Notes: generated by a model from the letters alone, not told the origin. A stretch of 64,000 nt of DNA from Cedecea selenatireducens (GCF_042138895.1 NZ_JBHIKW010000002.1:477808-541807); one strand, 5' to 3'. Positions 9,421-18,138 are shown, numbered from the stretch's first letter. Numbers and translations: made by a program.

Positions 9421-9443
9421 AGGCCGCGTATGCGGCCTTTTTC
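9421..9443 (+). terminator. Intrinsic terminator after yphA
   Basis: Seven-base stem AGGCCGC/GCGGCCT with a four-base loop GTAT, followed by a run of T. It closes the yphH-yphA unit before the binding-protein operon. Confidence 0.85.
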
Positions 9444-9785
9444 ATCTGTCTCCGCGTCCATCCCGTTTGACTCGCTTCAGCTCACAAATTCGTAACATTC
9501 TTTTGCTGACTGACGGCTTTTCTTTCCTCCCACACGCCATCTTTAAGCCAAATTGTTTTATTTTTGTTAATTTATAGTTGCCAAATGGCGTTTAATTAAC
9601 ACCAACAAACCCGACCAGTATAAAAAAACATCATATATTTAACCATTTTTTAACCAAAAAAGATCCAAAAAAAAACATTAATGGGCACCAATCACATTTA
9701 GAAAAACTGCGATTCATTATCTCTTCCCTTCGTTGCTAGTCTCCTCTCCGTGACATGCCTCAGTCCCTCATAAAAAGGTACACCT
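9444..9785. promoter_or_regulatory. AT-rich promoter region of the ABC transporter operon
   Basis: This 342-bp gene-free stretch is far richer in A and T than its surroundings, with A and T runs from about 9540 to 9680. It must hold the promoter of the binding protein-ABC-kinase operon. The segment TTGCCAAATGGCG near 9578 is a short inverted repeat (GCCA/TGGC) and could be an operator. A TCACA half-site is seen at about 9693, but no full CRP palindrome. Nothing coding is visible. Confidence 0.5.
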
Positions 9786-10769
9786 ATGAAATTCAAACTC
9801 GCATTACTCAGTGCAACCCTGATTTCTGCATGCATGTTGTCCGGTACGGCCGTTGCGGCGGATAAGTATGAAATCGCAGTGGTGGCGAAAGTCACCGGGA
9901 TCCCATGGTTCAACCGGATGGAAACCGGCGTCAATGAAGCAGCGAAAAAACTCAACGTTAACGCGTACCAGACCGGTGCCGCTACGCCCGATCCCGCTCA
10001 GCAGGTCAAGGTGATTGAAGATCTGATCGCCAAGAAAGTGAACGCCATTATCGTGGTGCCTAACGACGCTAAAGTGCTGGAGCCGGTGCTGAAAAAAGCG
10101 CGCGATCAGGGCATCGTGGTGCTGACGCATGAATCCCCTGATCAGCAGATCGGCCAGTGGGATATCGAAACCATCGACAGCGAGAAATACGCTCAGGCCA
10201 ACATGGATGAGCTGGCGAAGGACATGGGCGGCAAAGGCGGCTACGCGATTTACGTCGGCTCGCTGACCGTGCCTTTGCATAACGCCTGGGCAGACTCCGC
10301 GATTAAGTACCAGAAAGAAAAATACCCGGATATGTTTGAAGTAACTTCGCGCCTGCCGGTGGCTGAGAGCATCGACAAATCCTACTCCACCACGCTCGAC
10401 CTGATGAAAACCTACCCGCAGATGAAAGGCGTGATCGGCTTTGGTTCCCTCGGCCCAATCGGCGCGGGCCAGGCGGTTCAGAAGAAACGCGCGAAGGATA
10501 AACTGGCGGTAGTTGGCATCGCGATGCCGGGCCAGGCCGCGCCTTACCTGATGCGCGGCGACATTAAAAAGGCGCTGCTCTGGGATCCTAAAGATGCCGG
10601 TTATGCGCTTGTCACCGTGGCCGACCAGCTGCTGCAGGGCAAAGCCGTCACCAAAGACCTGACCATTGACGGTCTGGGCAAGGCCGATGTCGACATGGAT
10701 AAGAAAGTGATCCGCTTTAACAAGATCCTCGAAGTCACCAAAGATAACGCTCAGTCACTCGGTTTCTAA
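9786..10769 (+). CDS. yphF: Periplasmic sugar-binding protein (CUT2 / YphF-like)
   Basis: A 327-residue substrate-binding protein of the ribose-binding (peripla_BP_4) family, the length of E. coli YphF. Residues 1-24 are a signal peptide (MKFKLALLS, hydrophobic core, cleavage after AVA). The mature protein starts KYEIAVVAKVTGIPWFNRME and shows the family blocks DLIAKKVNAIIVVPND, VVLTHESP and GVIGFGSLGPIGAGQAV. It delivers its sugar to the membrane permeases encoded downstream. It is the first gene of a seven-gene run that ends with a kinase and an isomerase, which argues for a pentose-type sugar; the ligand cannot be read from the sequence. Confidence 0.88.
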   Translation: MKFKLALLSATLISACMLSGTAVAADKYEIAVVAKVTGIPWFNRMETGVNEAAKKLNVNAYQTGAATPDPAQQVKVIEDLIAKKVNAIIVVPNDAKVLEPVLKKARDQGIVVLTHESPDQQIGQWDIETIDSEKYAQANMDELAKDMGGKGGYAIYVGSLTVPLHNAWADSAIKYQKEKYPDMFEVTSRLPVAESIDKSYSTTLDLMKTYPQMKGVIGFGSLGPIGAGQAVQKKRAKDKLAVVGIAMPGQAAPYLMRGDIKKALLWDPKDAGYALVTVADQLLQGKAVTKDLTIDGLGKADVDMDKKVIRFNKILEVTKDNAQSLGF

Positions 10770-10843
10770 GGCACTTAAGCCAACACCAGGGAAACCGGAA
10801 CGCCGGTCAATTGGCCGGCCTTCTCCAACAAGATTATTTTGTC

Positions 10844-10860
10844 GCGCCCACGTCGGGCGC
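10844..10860 (+). other. Stem-loop between binding-protein and ATPase genes
   Basis: Perfect six-base stem GCGCCC/GGGCGC with loop ACGTC in the 108-bp gap after yphF. There is no T run, so it is not a terminator. Such stems after binding-protein genes often protect the upstream mRNA and so raise the yield of the binding protein over the membrane parts; that role is inferred here. Confidence 0.5.
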
Positions 10861-10877
10861 AGGCAGGGGCATTACCC

Positions 10878-12377
10878 ATGACCGACACTTCCGCATTTAT
10901 CACTCTTGAGAATATCAGCAAGGAATTCCCGGGCGTGCGGGCGCTGGATAACGTCAATCTGACGCTCAAAAAAGGCGAAGTCCATTGCCTGGCCGGACAA
11001 AACGGCTGCGGTAAAAGCACGATTATTAAAGTGATTTCCGGCGTCTATCACCCGGAAAAAGGAGCGCAGATTGCCCTCGACGGCAAACTGTTCCACAGCC
11101 TGACGCCCACGCTGTCCGCTCATTACGGCATCCAGGTGATCTACCAGGATCTCTCTTTGTTCCCCAATTTCAGCGTGGCCGAGAATATCGCCGTGCACCG
11201 CTACCAGCCCGGCGGCAGCCTGTGGGTTAACCGTAGCGCGATGAAAGCCCAGGCGCTGGCGGCCATGAAACGCATCGGCGTGTCGCTCGATCCTGACAAA
11301 AAGGTGGAAAAGCTGTCGATAGCCGACCGCCAGCTGGTCGCTATTTGCCGCGCCATTGCCGCCGATGCCCGGCTGGTTATCATGGACGAGCCGACAGCTT
11401 CTCTGACTCGCCTGGAGGTTAACGGCCTGCTGCGCGTGGTGAATGAACTCAAAGCGGACGGTATCTGCGTGGTGTTTGTCAGCCATCGGCTGGACGAGGT
11501 GATGGAAGTCGCCGACCGCATCAGCGTGATGCGCGACGGGAAGCTGGTCGGGACCTGGCAAGCCAGCGAGCTGGACAGCAATGAGCTTGCCTTCCTGATG
11601 ACCGGGCAGCGCTTCCACTACAGCCCTCTCCCGGAAAAGCCACCGACAGAAAAACAGCCGATGCTGGAGCTGCGTGGCCTCAGCCGCAAAGGCAAATACC
11701 ACAACATTAGTCTGGCGCTGCGCAGCGGCGAGATTGTCTCCATCGTCGGCCTGCTCGGCTCTGGCCGTACCGAATTGTGCATGAGCCTGTTCGGCATGAC
11801 GCAGCCGCAAAGCGGTGAGATGCTGATCGACGGCGTGCCGGTGAGGTTTCGCAACAATCACGATGCGATAAAACACGGCATCGGCTACGTCTCTGAAGAT
11901 CGCCTGACCCAGGGACTGATCATGGAACAGTCGATCTACGACAATACCATCGTGACGGTTTTCGATCGGCTCCATACCCCCGCCGGGCTGCTCGATCACG
12001 CCAAAGCCCGAACCCTGGTGGCCGATCTCATTCGCGAACTGAACATTAAAGTCTCCGATGCCGGGCTACCGGTAAAAACACTTTCAGGCGGCAACGCCCA
12101 GAGGATCGCCATCGCCAAATGGGTGGCGACTAATCCACAAATATTAATTCTCGACTCACCCACGGTGGGGGTGGATATCGCCAACAAAGAAGGCATTTAC
12201 CAAATCGCACGCGCCCTGGCAGAACAGGGGCTGGCGGTACTGATGATTTGCGATGAAATCCCGGAGGCGTATTACAACAGCCACCGCGTGCTGGTGATGC
12301 GCCGGGGCGAACTGGTCGCAGAGTTTACTCCTCATCGCTGTAGCGAACAGGACATTGCTGAGGTGGTCAATGAATAA
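10878..12377 (+). CDS. CUT2 sugar ABC transporter, double ATPase subunit
   Basis: A 499-residue protein with two ABC domains in one chain, as in RbsA/AraG. The first domain (about 1-240) has Walker A AGQNGCGKST at 39-48, a degenerate signature and Walker B LVIMDEPTAS. The second (about 255-495) has a degenerate Walker A (GLLGSGRTE), a good signature LSGGNAQR and a Walker B LILDSPTVGVD in which Ser replaces the usual catalytic Glu. The ATG at 10878 is chosen over an upstream TTG because AGGGG precedes it. It occupies the place of yphE, but my memory of E. coli YphE is of a clearly different sequence, so I give no symbol. It overlaps the first permease gene. Confidence 0.88.
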   Translation: MTDTSAFITLENISKEFPGVRALDNVNLTLKKGEVHCLAGQNGCGKSTIIKVISGVYHPEKGAQIALDGKLFHSLTPTLSAHYGIQVIYQDLSLFPNFSVAENIAVHRYQPGGSLWVNRSAMKAQALAAMKRIGVSLDPDKKVEKLSIADRQLVAICRAIAADARLVIMDEPTASLTRLEVNGLLRVVNELKADGICVVFVSHRLDEVMEVADRISVMRDGKLVGTWQASELDSNELAFLMTGQRFHYSPLPEKPPTEKQPMLELRGLSRKGKYHNISLALRSGEIVSIVGLLGSGRTELCMSLFGMTQPQSGEMLIDGVPVRFRNNHDAIKHGIGYVSEDRLTQGLIMEQSIYDNTIVTVFDRLHTPAGLLDHAKARTLVADLIRELNIKVSDAGLPVKTLSGGNAQRIAIAKWVATNPQILILDSPTVGVDIANKEGIYQIARALAEQGLAVLMICDEIPEAYYNSHRVLVMRRGELVAEFTPHRCSEQDIAEVVNE

Positions 12378-13359
12378 CCCTCGTTTCTCCCGCCTGCTCG
12401 GGCAACATGAATTCTGGCTTGGGCTGCTGGTGATTGCGCTGGCCGTTGGCCTGAGCATCAGCACCGATGAGTTTTTGTCGCTCGGTAACCTGACCGACGT
12501 CGCCACTAGCTACGCCATTCTCGGCATTCTGGCCTGTGGGCTGTTCGTGGTGCTTATTTCCGGGGGGATTGATATCTCGTTCCCGGCGATGACCGCGATT
12601 GCCCAATACGTCATGGCAAGCTGGGTTATCGCCCACGGCGGCAACTTTGCGCTGGCGCTGGTGATGTCTATCGCCGTCGGGCTGCTGCTCGGGCTTATCA
12701 ACGGCTTCCTGGTTTACTGGCTGCGGGTGCCGGCAATCATCATCACCATCGCCACCCTAAACGTTTACTACGGCCTGCTGGTTTACCTCACCAAAGGCAC
12801 GTGGCTGTACGGCTTCCCGGACTGGTTTATGAATGGCATTAACTGGTTCTCTTTCACCGCCAAAGACGGTTATCAGTATGGGCTAACCTTGCCGCTGCTG
12901 TGCCTGGCCGCGGTGATTATCTTCACCGCCGTGCTGATGAACTACACCCGCCTTGGCCGCCAGATTTATGCCATGGGCGGCAACCGCGAGGCGGCGTCCC
13001 GTCTGGGGATGAACCTGCTTAAGCTGCATTTTTACGTCTACGGCTACATGGGCATTCTGGCCGGCATCGCCGCCGTGGTACAGGCGCAGATTACCCAGTC
13101 CGTCGCCCCTAACTCGCTGCTGGGCTTTGAGCTGACGGTGCTGGCGGCGGTGGTTCTCGGCGGGACAAGCATGAGCGGCGGGCGCGGGACGCTCACCGGC
13201 ACCCTGCTCGGGGTTATCCTGCTGGCCTTCTTACAAAACGGCCTGACGCTGCTGAGCGTGTCCTCTTACTGGCACGCCGTATTCAGCGGCGTGATTATCC
13301 TGGTCAGCATCAGCGCCACGGCCTGGAATGAAAAACGCAAACTCGCAAGGGAGCTTTGA
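12370..13359 (+). CDS. CUT2 sugar ABC transporter permease 1
   Basis: A 329-residue membrane protein of the BPD_transp_2 (RbsC/XylH) family with about nine hydrophobic segments. The typical motif region GLINGFLVYWLRVPAIIITIATLN near residue 112 and the C-terminal block VVLGGTSMSGGRGTLTGTLLG are present. The ATG lies inside the end of the ATPase gene (overlap of eight bases) with GAGG upstream, so translation is coupled. A second, different permease follows at once, so the channel may be a heterodimer; in RbsC-type systems it is usually a homodimer. It corresponds in position to yphD of E. coli. Confidence 0.87.
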   Translation: MNNPRFSRLLGQHEFWLGLLVIALAVGLSISTDEFLSLGNLTDVATSYAILGILACGLFVVLISGGIDISFPAMTAIAQYVMASWVIAHGGNFALALVMSIAVGLLLGLINGFLVYWLRVPAIIITIATLNVYYGLLVYLTKGTWLYGFPDWFMNGINWFSFTAKDGYQYGLTLPLLCLAAVIIFTAVLMNYTRLGRQIYAMGGNREAASRLGMNLLKLHFYVYGYMGILAGIAAVVQAQITQSVAPNSLLGFELTVLAAVVLGGTSMSGGRGTLTGTLLGVILLAFLQNGLTLLSVSSYWHAVFSGVIILVSISATAWNEKRKLAREL

Positions 13360-13360
13360 G

Positions 13361-14314
13361 ATGAAAACCTTCGCCAGATTTTTACCCGGTGATGCCATCA
13401 TCCGGCTGCAGTGCGTGATTATTGTGGTGGTTGCCGTCGCGTTTTCGCTACTGCTGGGCGGGCGTTTCTTTAGCCTCGCCAACTTCCAGTCCATCGGCTC
13501 TCAGTTGCCTGTTCTTGGCATGCTGGCGCTGGGCATGGGAATGACGATGCTGACCGGCGGCATCAACCTGTCGATCATTGCAGGGGCGAACGCCTGCTCG
13601 CTGGTGATGGCGGCGATTATCGTCAGCCACCCGGATAACCCGCTGTTCTTCGCGCTGGCTTTGCTCGCTGGTATTGCCGTGGCGGTGGCAATCGGCACGC
13701 TGAACGGCGCGCTGGTCGCCTGGGTCGGCGTTTCGCCTATCCTTGCCACCCTCGGCACCATGACGCTGATTTCCGGCCTCAACATTTTGCTGTCTAACGG
13801 CACGGTGATTTCCGGCTTCCCGGCGGCGATTCAGTACCTGGGCAACGCCACGCTGCTCGGGATACCGGTCGCGCTGCTGCTGTTCCTGCTGGTTGCCGTT
13901 TTACTCTGGGTGCTGCTGGAGCACACCACGCTCGGGCGCAGTCTCTACCTGGTTGGCTCCAACGAACAGGCGACCCGCTACAGCGGCGTCAACACCGTGC
14001 GAGTGCAGATATCGGTGTACGTTATTTCCGCCCTGCTCGGCTGGGTGGCCGCCATTCTGATGATGGCTAAATTCAACTCGGCCAAAGCCGGGTACGGCGA
14101 GTCTTACCTGCTGGTGACCATCCTTGCCTCGGTGCTGGGCGGCATTAACCCGGACGGCGGTTTTGGCCGCGTTATCGGCCTGGTGCTGGCGCTCATCGTG
14201 CTGCAAATGCTGGAAAGTGGCTTTAATTTGCTGGGGATTAGCAGTTATCTGACCATGGCGCTCTGGGGCGCGGTGCTGATCCTCTTTATCGCATTACAGA
14301 ATCGTAAAGCCTGA
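13361..14314 (+). CDS. CUT2 sugar ABC transporter permease 2
   Basis: A 317-residue membrane protein of the same BPD_transp_2 family, with about nine hydrophobic segments and the characteristic stretches GTLNGALVAWVGVSPILATLGTMTLISG and ASVLGGINPDGGFGRVIG. It starts one base after the stop of permease 1 with AAGGGAG as ribosome binding site. Two unlike permeases next to one double ATPase recall the LsrC/LsrD arrangement, so the membrane part is probably a heterodimer. The paired permease is not a feature of the E. coli yph cluster as I remember it. Confidence 0.87.
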   Translation: MKTFARFLPGDAIIRLQCVIIVVVAVAFSLLLGGRFFSLANFQSIGSQLPVLGMLALGMGMTMLTGGINLSIIAGANACSLVMAAIIVSHPDNPLFFALALLAGIAVAVAIGTLNGALVAWVGVSPILATLGTMTLISGLNILLSNGTVISGFPAAIQYLGNATLLGIPVALLLFLLVAVLLWVLLEHTTLGRSLYLVGSNEQATRYSGVNTVRVQISVYVISALLGWVAAILMMAKFNSAKAGYGESYLLVTILASVLGGINPDGGFGRVIGLVLALIVLQMLESGFNLLGISSYLTMALWGAVLILFIALQNRKA

Positions 14315-14330
14315 GTTCAGGAGAATCATT

Positions 14331-15968
14331 ATGGCGAGTTACTTCATTGGGGTGGATGTAGGGACGGGGAGCGCCCGCGCGGGCGTCTTTGATCTGAATG
14401 GCAGAATGGTAGGCCAGGCCAGCCGGGCAATAGAGCTTTATCGCCCGCAGGCGGATTTCGTCGAGCAATCCTCGGACAACATCTGGCAGGCGGTCTGCAA
14501 CGCGGTGCGGGATGCAGTAAACCAGGCCGATATTAACCCGATTCAGGTTAAGGGGCTGGGCTTCGACGCCACCTGTTCTCTGGTGGTGCTGGATAAAGAA
14601 GGCAAACCGCTGACCGTCAGCCCTTCCGGGCGCAGCGAACAAAACATCATCGTGTGGATGGATCACCGCGCCATTACCCAGGCCGACAGGATTAATGCCC
14701 TGCACCACCGCGTGCTGGATTACGTGGGCGGGATTATTTCCCCGGAGATGCAAACGCCAAAACTACTGTGGCTCAAGCAGCACATGCCGAATACCTGGTC
14801 GAACGCGGGCTACTATTTTGACCTGCCGGATTTCCTGACCTGGCGCGCCACCGGGGATGATACCCGCTCGCTCTGCTCCACCGTTTGTAAATGGACCTAT
14901 ATGGGCCACGAAGACAAATGGGACAGCAGCTACTTCCGTCAGATTGGGCTGGAAGATTTGCTGGAGCATGATGCGGAAAAAATTGGTCGCTATGTGAAAA
15001 CCATGGGCGAACCGCTGGGCCACGGCCTGACCCAGCGTGCCGCAAGCGAAATGGGGCTGATTGCCGGTACCGCCGTCAGCGTTTCTATTATCGATGCTCA
15101 TGCGGGCACGCTCGGCACACTCGGCGCCTGCGGCGTTTCAGGTGAAGTGGCAGACTTTGACCGCCGCGTGGCGCTGATCGGAGGCACCTCTACCGGCCAT
15201 ATGGCGATTTCAAAAGAGGCGCGCTTTATCAACGGCGTTTGGGGGCCGTATTATTCTGCGGTGCTGCCGGGTTACTGGCTCAACGAAGGCGGCCAGTCGG
15301 CTACCGGGGCGCTGATCGACCATATTATTCAGTCTCACCCATGCTATGAAACGCTGCTTGCCCAGGCGAAGGCTCAGGGCCAGACTATTTATGAACAGCT
15401 GAACGCCCTGCTGCGCAAAATGGCCGGTGAGCCGGAGAACATCGCCTTCCTGACGAAGGATATGCACATCCTGCCCTACTTCCACGGCAACCGCTCACCG
15501 CGCGCTAACCCGACGCTGACCGGCGTCATCAGCGGGCTGAAACTTTCCCGCACGCCGGAAGATATGGCCCTGCAATACCTGGCCACGATTCAGGCCATCG
15601 CGCTCGGCACCCGCCATATTATCGAAACCATGAACCACAGCGGCTACACCATCGACACCGTCATGGCGAGCGGCGGCGGCACCAAAAATCCAATCTTCGT
15701 TCAGGAACACGCCAACGCCACCGGCTGCGCCATGCTGCTGCCGGAAGAGAGCGAGGCGATGCTGCTGGGCAGCGCAATGATGGGCACCGTGGCGGCAGGC
15801 GTGTTTGACTCCTTCCCCGAAGCCATGTCGGTGATGAGCCGCATCGGTAAAACGGTCACGCCGCAAACCAACCGCATCAAGCAGTACTACGACCGCAAAT
15901 ACAAAGTGTTCCACGAGATGTATCTCGACCACATGAAGTATCGCCAGCTGATGCAGGAGGATGCATGA
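14331..15968 (+). CDS. FGGY-family pentulose kinase, D-ribulokinase type
   Basis: A 545-residue cytoplasmic carbohydrate kinase with the two FGGY domains. The N-terminus IGVDVGTGSARAGVFDL is the phosphate-1 loop; WMDHRA and the DFLTWRATGD blocks are in the substrate half, and the C-terminal half has GGTSTGHM and MASGGGTKNPIFVQEHANATG. The length and the segment GFDATCSLVV fit the FGGY/YDR109C subfamily, for which a TCSLV motif has been reported (from memory) as a mark of D-ribulokinases. The expected reaction is D-ribulose plus ATP to D-ribulose 5-phosphate. The stop overlaps the ATG of the isomerase gene as ATGA, so the two enzymes are made together. The exact sugar is inferred. Confidence 0.85.
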   Translation: MASYFIGVDVGTGSARAGVFDLNGRMVGQASRAIELYRPQADFVEQSSDNIWQAVCNAVRDAVNQADINPIQVKGLGFDATCSLVVLDKEGKPLTVSPSGRSEQNIIVWMDHRAITQADRINALHHRVLDYVGGIISPEMQTPKLLWLKQHMPNTWSNAGYYFDLPDFLTWRATGDDTRSLCSTVCKWTYMGHEDKWDSSYFRQIGLEDLLEHDAEKIGRYVKTMGEPLGHGLTQRAASEMGLIAGTAVSVSIIDAHAGTLGTLGACGVSGEVADFDRRVALIGGTSTGHMAISKEARFINGVWGPYYSAVLPGYWLNEGGQSATGALIDHIIQSHPCYETLLAQAKAQGQTIYEQLNALLRKMAGEPENIAFLTKDMHILPYFHGNRSPRANPTLTGVISGLKLSRTPEDMALQYLATIQAIALGTRHIIETMNHSGYTIDTVMASGGGTKNPIFVQEHANATGCAMLLPEESEAMLLGSAMMGTVAAGVFDSFPEAMSVMSRIGKTVTPQTNRIKQYYDRKYKVFHEMYLDHMKYRQLMQEDA

Positions 15969-16564
15969 GCGCCTCCTGGCAACAGGCCGTCAACGCGTGG
16001 GAAACCTGCAGCCGCGAACTTGCGGCGCTGGAACACCATCTGGATGAGCCGCAGTGGCTCGCCTTGCTGGCCGAACTGAGAAACTGCAAAGGCAAGATTG
16101 TGGTCACCGGCGTAGGCACCTCCGGCATCGCGGCGAGAAAAATTGCCCATATGCTCGCCTGCGTGGAGCGCCCGGCGATTTATCTCAGCGCGACGGATGC
16201 AGCCCATGGCGATTTAGGTTTTTTACGTGAAGACGATCTGATGATTATGCTTTCGCGCGGCGGAAACTCTGATGAGCTAACGCGCCTGCTGCCGGGGCTG
16301 GAAACCCGAAAAGTACCGCTGATCAGCGTCACTGAGAATCCGAACTCGGCCATCGCCAAAGCGGCCAGGCTGGTGATATCCACCGGCGTGAAGAAGGAAA
16401 TGGATCCGCTGAACATGCTGGCGACCACGTCGATAATCCTGGCGCTGGCGATTTTTGATGCCGCCTGCGCCTGCCTGATGAGCGAGAGCGGCTACTCGAA
16501 AGAGACGCTGCTGGCGGTTCATCCCGGTGGAGACGTCGGGCTGACGCTCAGCCAGCGGAAATAA
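15965..16564 (+). CDS. Single-domain SIS isomerase, D-arabinose 5-phosphate isomerase-like
   Basis: A 199-residue SIS-domain protein close to the first half of KdsD/KpsF but without the two CBS domains. Shared features are VTGVGTSGIAARKIA near residue 47, DAAHGDLGFL near residue 78, the SRGGNSDEL sugar-phosphate loop and HPGGDVG near the C-terminus, where KdsD has its HPGG motif. Known members interconvert D-ribulose 5-phosphate and D-arabinose 5-phosphate; CBS-less forms are known, for example one on a genomic island of uropathogenic E. coli CFT073 (from memory). A 6-phospho-3-hexuloisomerase role is the alternative. AGGAGG lies just upstream; the gene ends the operon before a terminator. 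Confidence 0.82.
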   Translation: MSASWQQAVNAWETCSRELAALEHHLDEPQWLALLAELRNCKGKIVVTGVGTSGIAARKIAHMLACVERPAIYLSATDAAHGDLGFLREDDLMIMLSRGGNSDELTRLLPGLETRKVPLISVTENPNSAIAKAARLVISTGVKKEMDPLNMLATTSIILALAIFDAACACLMSESGYSKETLLAVHPGGDVGLTLSQRK

Positions 16565-16566
16565 AA

Positions 16567-16590
16567 AAGGCTCCCAATCGGGAGCCTTCT
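16567..16590. terminator. Terminator between the sugar operon and glyA
   Basis: Stem AAGGCTCCC/GGGAGCCTT with loop AATC; A run on one side and T-rich on the other, so it can serve both the rightward operon and the leftward glyA gene. Confidence 0.85.
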
Positions 16591-16607
16591 ACATTTCAGC
16601 TTAACGG

Positions 16608-17861
16608 TTATGCGTAAACCGGGAAGCGGGCACAGATATCCAGCACTTTACCTTTGACGCGCTCGATCACCGCTTCGTCATTGATGTTGTCCAGAACGTC
16701 ACACATCCAGCCAGCCAGCTCTTTCACTTCTGCTTCTTTGAAACCGCGGCGAGTGACAGCCGGAGAACCGATACGGATACCGGAAGTCACGAACGGGCTC
16801 TTCGGATCGTTTGGCACGCTGTTTTTGTTCACGGTGATGTTGGCGCGGCCCAGGGCAGCGTCAGCTTCTTTACCGGTCAGGTTTTTGTCCACCAGATCCA
16901 GCAGGAACAGGTGGTTTTCAGTCCCGCCGGAGACCACTTTGTAGCCACGGTTCAGGAACACTTCCACCATCGCTTTGGCGTTTTTGGCAACCTGCTGCTG
17001 GTAAACCTTGAACTCTGGCTCCATGGCTTCTTTCAGCGCCACGGCTTTGGCCGCGATAACGTGCATCAGCGGGCCGCCCTGCGCGCTTGGGAATACGGCA
17101 GAGTTCAGTTTCTTATAAAGATCTTCGTCGCCGCCCTTCGCCAGGATCAGGCCACCGCGTGGACCCGCCAGGGTTTTGTGGGTGGTGGTGGTCACAACGT
17201 GAGCGTGTGGCACCGGGTTCGGGTAAACGTCTGCGGCAATCAGACCCGCAACGTGTGCCATGTCAACGAACAGGTAAGCACCGATGCTGTCTGCGATTTC
17301 ACGCATTTTTGCCCAGTCAACCACGCCGGAGTAGGCAGAGAAGCCGCCGATGATCATCTTCGGCTTGTGCTCTTTAGCCTGCTTAGCCATGTCTTCGTAG
17401 TCAATTTTACCGGACTCATCAATACCGTAAGGAATGATGTTGTACAGTTTGCCGGAGAAGTTAACCGGGGAGCCGTGAGTCAGGTGGCCGCCCTGCGCCA
17501 GATTCATACCCAGCACGGTATCGCCCGGCTGCAGCAGCGCGGTGTATACCGCGAAGTTAGCCTGGGAGCCGGAGTGCGGCTGCACGTTCGCATAGTCTGC
17601 GCCAAACAGCTCTTTGGCACGGTCGATAGCCAGCTGCTCGACGATATCCACATATTCGCAACCGCCGTAGTAGCGCTTGCCTGGGTAACCTTCAGCATAT
17701 TTGTTTGTCAGCTGAGAACCCTGAGCCTGCATCACGCGCGGGCTGGTGTAGTTTTCGGAGGCGATCAGTTCAATGTGCTCTTCCTGACGTACTTTCTCTT
17801 GCTCCATGGCCTGCCACAGCTCGGCATCATAATCGGCAATGTTCATTTCACGCTTTAACAT
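16608..17861 (-). CDS. glyA: Serine hydroxymethyltransferase
   Basis: 417 residues, the E. coli GlyA length, and nearly identical at the N-terminus (MLKREMNIADYDAELWQAME). The cytoplasmic PLP enzyme converts serine and tetrahydrofolate to glycine and methylene-tetrahydrofolate. The PLP lysine lies in TTTHKTLAGPRGG near residue 229. An ATG two codons earlier is possible but sits too close to the AGGAG ribosome binding site, so 17861 is taken. A PurR box and promoter-like region lie upstream at 17981-17996, matching control of one-carbon supply by purines. hmp is divergent, as in E. coli. Confidence 0.98.
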   Translation of the reverse strand: MLKREMNIADYDAELWQAMEQEKVRQEEHIELIASENYTSPRVMQAQGSQLTNKYAEGYPGKRYYGGCEYVDIVEQLAIDRAKELFGADYANVQPHSGSQANFAVYTALLQPGDTVLGMNLAQGGHLTHGSPVNFSGKLYNIIPYGIDESGKIDYEDMAKQAKEHKPKMIIGGFSAYSGVVDWAKMREIADSIGAYLFVDMAHVAGLIAADVYPNPVPHAHVVTTTTHKTLAGPRGGLILAKGGDEDLYKKLNSAVFPSAQGGPLMHVIAAKAVALKEAMEPEFKVYQQQVAKNAKAMVEVFLNRGYKVVSGGTENHLFLLDLVDKNLTGKEADAALGRANITVNKNSVPNDPKSPFVTSGIRIGSPAVTRRGFKEAEVKELAGWMCDVLDNINDEAVIERVKGKVLDICARFPVYA

Positions 17862-17980
17862 TCGCATCTCCTGACTCAGCTAACGGTAAAAATTTTACTG
17901 CAATGAGGGGGCCCTTTTGGGCGACGGGCAACAGTGTAAACCGAAACCCTTCCCGGTGATAGGGCTTGACAGAGGTTTTT

Positions 17981-17996
17981 ACGCAAACGATTACCC
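17981..17996 (-). promoter_or_regulatory. PurR operator of glyA
   Basis: On the minus strand the sequence reads GGGTAATCGTTTGCGT, close to the PurR consensus ACGCAAACGTTTGCGT and to the operator I remember for E. coli glyA. It lies about 120 bp upstream of the glyA start and overlaps the likely -35 region (TTGCGT). Confidence 0.8.
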
Positions 17997-18138
17997 AGGC
18001 ATGAAATCAGGCTTTCAGGCAATAAAAGAAGCGCTTTTTTGCCGGATATTTCTTCATCAACGAGATGCGTATTTTTCATGTTCTGTGACCTCAGTCGTTA
18101 ACAACGATAACCCATTTACAACATAAGGCCATTTCTAT

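Noticed and set aside
9680..9705. CRP site before the binding-protein gene
   Set aside because: Only one TCACA half is present; the other half does not fit TGTGA at six-base spacing.
10872..11999. 375-codon frame opposite the ABC ATPase gene
   Set aside because: Rich in His and Gln, no homology, fully covered by the ATPase gene.
16911..17858. Long open frame of 315 codons opposite glyA
   Set aside because: It lies wholly antisense to glyA, has no ribosome binding site or homology and a composition (His, Val, Arg rich) typical of mirror frames.
18000..18070. MetR sites between glyA and hmp
   Set aside because: TGAA and TTCA words occur, but not at the five-base spacing of the MetR motif.
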